DNA of 63,294 nt. It comes from a virus. The notes below the pieces were generated by a model. It ran no database searches. It had not been told where the DNA came from and was given only the letters and a program-made list of their open reading frames with translations. The translations under genes and the position numbers were made by a program. The stretch covers positions 1-63,294 of the IMG/VR virus record IMGVR_UViG_3300032293_001130; one strand, given 5' to 3'. Below, one piece after another: positions 61,547 to 63,294 of this stretch. The first letter of the stretch is position 1. The number at the start of each line of letters is the position of its first letter.

Positions 61547-62446
61547 TTACTCAGCAGCAAGTTTCTCGAAGAATGCCATATCGTCATCATCGACGCTAAC
61601 ATCTTCAGCAGTTACTTTCTTTGCAGGAGCCGAACGGACTACAGGGGCTGGTGCCTCTTCATCCTCGATCTTCTTTGCAGCGGCAGCAGTTGCTCCACCA
61701 GCACCAAGAACCTTATCCAACTTCGCCTTGAGTTCATCATAAGACTTGAAGTTTTCTGGCTTCAGGAATTCCTTGAGTGAGTATGCAGACTTCCAGACCT
61801 TTTCGATCTTATCGTCGTCGCCACTGAGCAATGCAGCAGGAGCCTCAAACTCCGACTTATCATAGTTGCGATAGCCTTCGACGTTACGAATCTTGATCTT
61901 GAAGTTTGCACCCTTCCAGAAGTCAAACGGATTCATTGGAGTCTCATCAGCAAACTGAGGCTCAAGTTGCTCCTTGATCTTGTCGAAAATCTTCTTTCCG
62001 AACTTGAACAAGAACACTTTGCCTTCATTTTGCGGACGCTTGGCGTCAGAGACCACAAGAACGTTTGCAACATAGGTCAACTTGCGCTTCTGCTTACGAG
62101 CAATTTCTTTGTTTGCTTCGATACCTGAGTTCCACAGAACAGTGTTGTACTCAGAAACAGGATCGGTCTTGCCAAGAGTTGTGAGAGAATTCTCAATGTA
62201 CCAACCACCTGGACCCTGGAAACCGTGTGACCAAATCTGAACCCACGGAAGACCATCCTCACCGTCAACGGCTGGCGTATCGAGAAAGCGGATAACTGCG
62301 TATCCGTTGCCAGCAGCGTCAACTTCTGGTTGCCAAAAACGCTCATCAACGTTCTTGCCACCACCGTTACCAGCAGAGGATTGCTCAACTGCCTTCTTCA
62401 ACTTATCAAGAGAAGAACTCTTGTTCTTTAGATTTGCTAGACTCAT
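61547..62446 (-). CDS. 32: Single-stranded DNA-binding protein gp32
   Basis: A 299-residue gp32 (T4: 301) that coats ssDNA in replication and recombination. Conserved parts include FLDTPAVDGEDGLPWVQIWSHGF near residue 55, the OB segment KLTYVANVLVVSDAKRPQNEGKVF, FKFGKKIFDKI and FDFWKGANFKIKIRNVEGYRNYDKSEF. The acidic C-terminus (DVSVDDDDMAFFEKLA) is the partner-binding tail. The T4 zinc ligands Cys77, Cys87 and Cys90 are replaced (SLT, DPVS), and no cysteine occurs in the whole protein, though the His of SHGF is kept. The gene follows gp59 as in T4. Confidence 0.95.
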   Translation of the reverse strand: MSLANLKNKSSSLDKLKKAVEQSSAGNGGGKNVDERFWQPEVDAAGNGYAVIRFLDTPAVDGEDGLPWVQIWSHGFQGPGGWYIENSLTTLGKTDPVSEYNTVLWNSGIEANKEIARKQKRKLTYVANVLVVSDAKRPQNEGKVFLFKFGKKIFDKIKEQLEPQFADETPMNPFDFWKGANFKIKIRNVEGYRNYDKSEFEAPAALLSGDDDKIEKVWKSAYSLKEFLKPENFKSYDELKAKLDKVLGAGGATAAAAKKIEDEEAPAPVVRSAPAKKVTAEDVSVDDDDMAFFEKLAAE

Positions 62447-62515
62447 TTGTATTCTCCGTATAGCGTAGTATTAATGTATATCGACTTGTCCACTTTTTTC
62501 ATCATCACAACAACA

Positions 62516-63124
62516 TTATATAGCATTTTCGTCAGCAAGTAAAGTTTCTTTTGTCAATTGCTTATACTTGTCAACGTTCACCGCAAGAAAAGCACCATAC
62601 TTGCGCACTTTTCTTGACACTTTGGGATAGATGATATCATCTGAAATCTTCTTGTCCCAAATTTGTATAAAGTTGAAGATGTTATTAAGAATCACAAGAG
62701 TCTCAATCGTTACATCTTTTTGGAGAAATGCCACTAACAGTTTTGGAAACTGCCCATCTTCAACTTTAAATAAATTGTTAAACTCTTTTGGATCTGGGCA
62801 TATCTTTTGCAGATCTTCCAGATATACTTTGGTCATGGAATCCGTGGTTCGTTTCCAATCCCGATAAGTTTCTTCAGCCTGGTCTTCAAGCAATGACTTG
62901 GTCCAGTTATCATCACTGTGTACAAAATTAGCAACCAGAAATGGAACCATCTCATCGTCGCGATACTTGCGCGCAAGACGATGGAATAGAAACTTGTCAC
63001 GACGTTTTTGAAATGCATCTATCGATACTCGAGTCTTGCCATCATAATGGAAGAAGTTATAATTCTCTGAGGTGAAGTGTAACTTGATGGCTTGATAAGT
63101 GCAATACAAATCGTAACCGTTCAA
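62516..63124 (-). CDS. 59: Helicase loader gp59
   Basis: A 202-residue gp59-family protein (T4: 217), which loads the gp41 helicase onto gp32-coated DNA. The N-terminus NGYDLYCTYQAIKLHFTSENYNFFHYDG is characteristic, and AFQKRRDKFLFHRLARKY, MVPFLVANFVHSDDNW and YRDWKRTTDSM follow as in the two-domain all-helical fold. The start is a TTG: a GAGGAAAAG ribosome site lies immediately upstream, the preceding stop TGA overlaps it, and no ATG occurs near. It lies before gp32 as in T4 (33-59-32). Confidence 0.9.
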   Translation of the reverse strand: MNGYDLYCTYQAIKLHFTSENYNFFHYDGKTRVSIDAFQKRRDKFLFHRLARKYRDDEMVPFLVANFVHSDDNWTKSLLEDQAEETYRDWKRTTDSMTKVYLEDLQKICPDPKEFNNLFKVEDGQFPKLLVAFLQKDVTIETLVILNNIFNFIQIWDKKISDDIIYPKVSRKVRKYGAFLAVNVDKYKQLTKETLLADENAI

Positions 63125-63294
63125 ACTTTTCCTCGCTTAAACTGTTCTAGTAGAGCGCGCATCTTTGCTTGTGTCTCATCATCAATCTCGGTCGCATCTT
63201 CTGCTTTATTCTTTTCTGCTTCGTTCACTGCCGTCACCAAGTCACTTGCACTTTGCGTTCCTGTAAAGAATGCAGGAAGCAATAACCACCAAAG
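63121..63294 (-). CDS. C-terminal fragment of a gene in the gp33 position (cut by window edge)
   Basis: A reading frame open from the right end for 57 codons, ending in TGA that overlaps the gp59 TTG start. It begins LWWLLLPAFFTGTQSAS and ends ETQAKMRALLEQFKRGKV, so a hydrophobic patch is followed by an amphipathic helix. In T4, gene 33 (late transcription co-activator that bridges polymerase and the sliding clamp) precedes 59-32, so gp33 is a positional guess. The full sequence is not available. Confidence 0.35.
   Translation of the reverse strand, partial: LWWLLLPAFFTGTQSASDLVTAVNEAEKNKAEDATEIDDETQAKMRALLEQFKRGKV

Noticed and set aside
62447-62515. Host-type or middle promoter before gp32
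   Set aside because: A TGGACA-like and several TATAC-like hexamers occur, but none has convincing spacing, and no MotA-like box was recognised.
1-63294. tRNA genes, insertion sequences, integrase or homing endonuclease genes
   Set aside because: No cloverleaf, transposase, integrase or HNH/GIY-YIG signature was seen in the gaps or reading frames.

Overview
This window is a 63 kb piece of the structural half of a T4-like (contractile-tailed, myovirus-morphology) phage genome. It is recognised by an almost complete T4 morphogenesis set in near-T4 order: terminase gp16/gp17, sheath gp18, tube gp19, portal gp20, core gp67, protease gp21, scaffold gp22, capsid gp23, neck and sheath terminator gp13/14/15, baseplate gp25/6/7/8/53/5/27/48/54/26, head completion gp4, and gp59/gp32 of replication. 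Long Asn/Ala-rich structural proteins, DUF4815- and DUF6065-type proteins and dispersed beta modules resemble aquatic (marine or freshwater) T4-like phages. No photosynthesis genes, tRNAs, insertion sequences or CRISPR arrays were seen, and the host cannot be told from this window. Apart from short gaps the window is coding throughout.

Layout. 1-12664 (minus strand) is the head-neck-packaging block, transcribed from gp13 leftward to gp23, which is cut by the left end. 12695-15752 (minus) is an insert of glycosyltransferase-type genes plus a DUF6445 2-oxoglutarate oxygenase. 15773-22942 (minus) holds a heptad-repeat tail fibre with an embedded amicyanin-like copper site, a 1015-residue collagen-like protein and small virion proteins. 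22944-26004 (minus) holds a GT60-like (Skp1 GnT-type) glycosyltransferase, two DUF6065-like paralogues and a prolyl-hydroxylase-like oxygenase. 26055-30321 (minus) is a pair of paralogous proteins, each with 22 Tyr/Asn/Pro repeats split 11+11 by a cysteine-bearing island. 30327-36516 (minus) carries another fibre and a large structural protein. 36533-56120 (minus) is the baseplate block, from gp48 at the right to a DUF4815 protein with a C-terminal Hint-like domain. 56150-61495 is the only plus-strand operon: gp4, a gp2-like protein, gp54, gp26, a small chaperone candidate and a tape measure with a C-terminal GH19 lysozyme. 61547-63294 (minus) carries gp32, gp59 and the end of a gene in the gp33 position.

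How the parts work together. The core genes build head, neck, contractile tail and baseplate. Genes overlap by a few bases almost everywhere, so translation is probably coupled. T4-type late promoter elements (TATAAATA or variants with a TAAATA core) lie upstream of many minus-strand gene groups. The accessory fibre genes lie next to protein-modification enzymes. The most striking proposal is that the prolyl-hydroxylase-like and GT60-like enzymes, whose eukaryotic relatives hydroxylate proline and then add GlcNAc to the hydroxyproline, modify the Pro-rich collagen-like or YNVAYP-repeat virion proteins encoded beside them.
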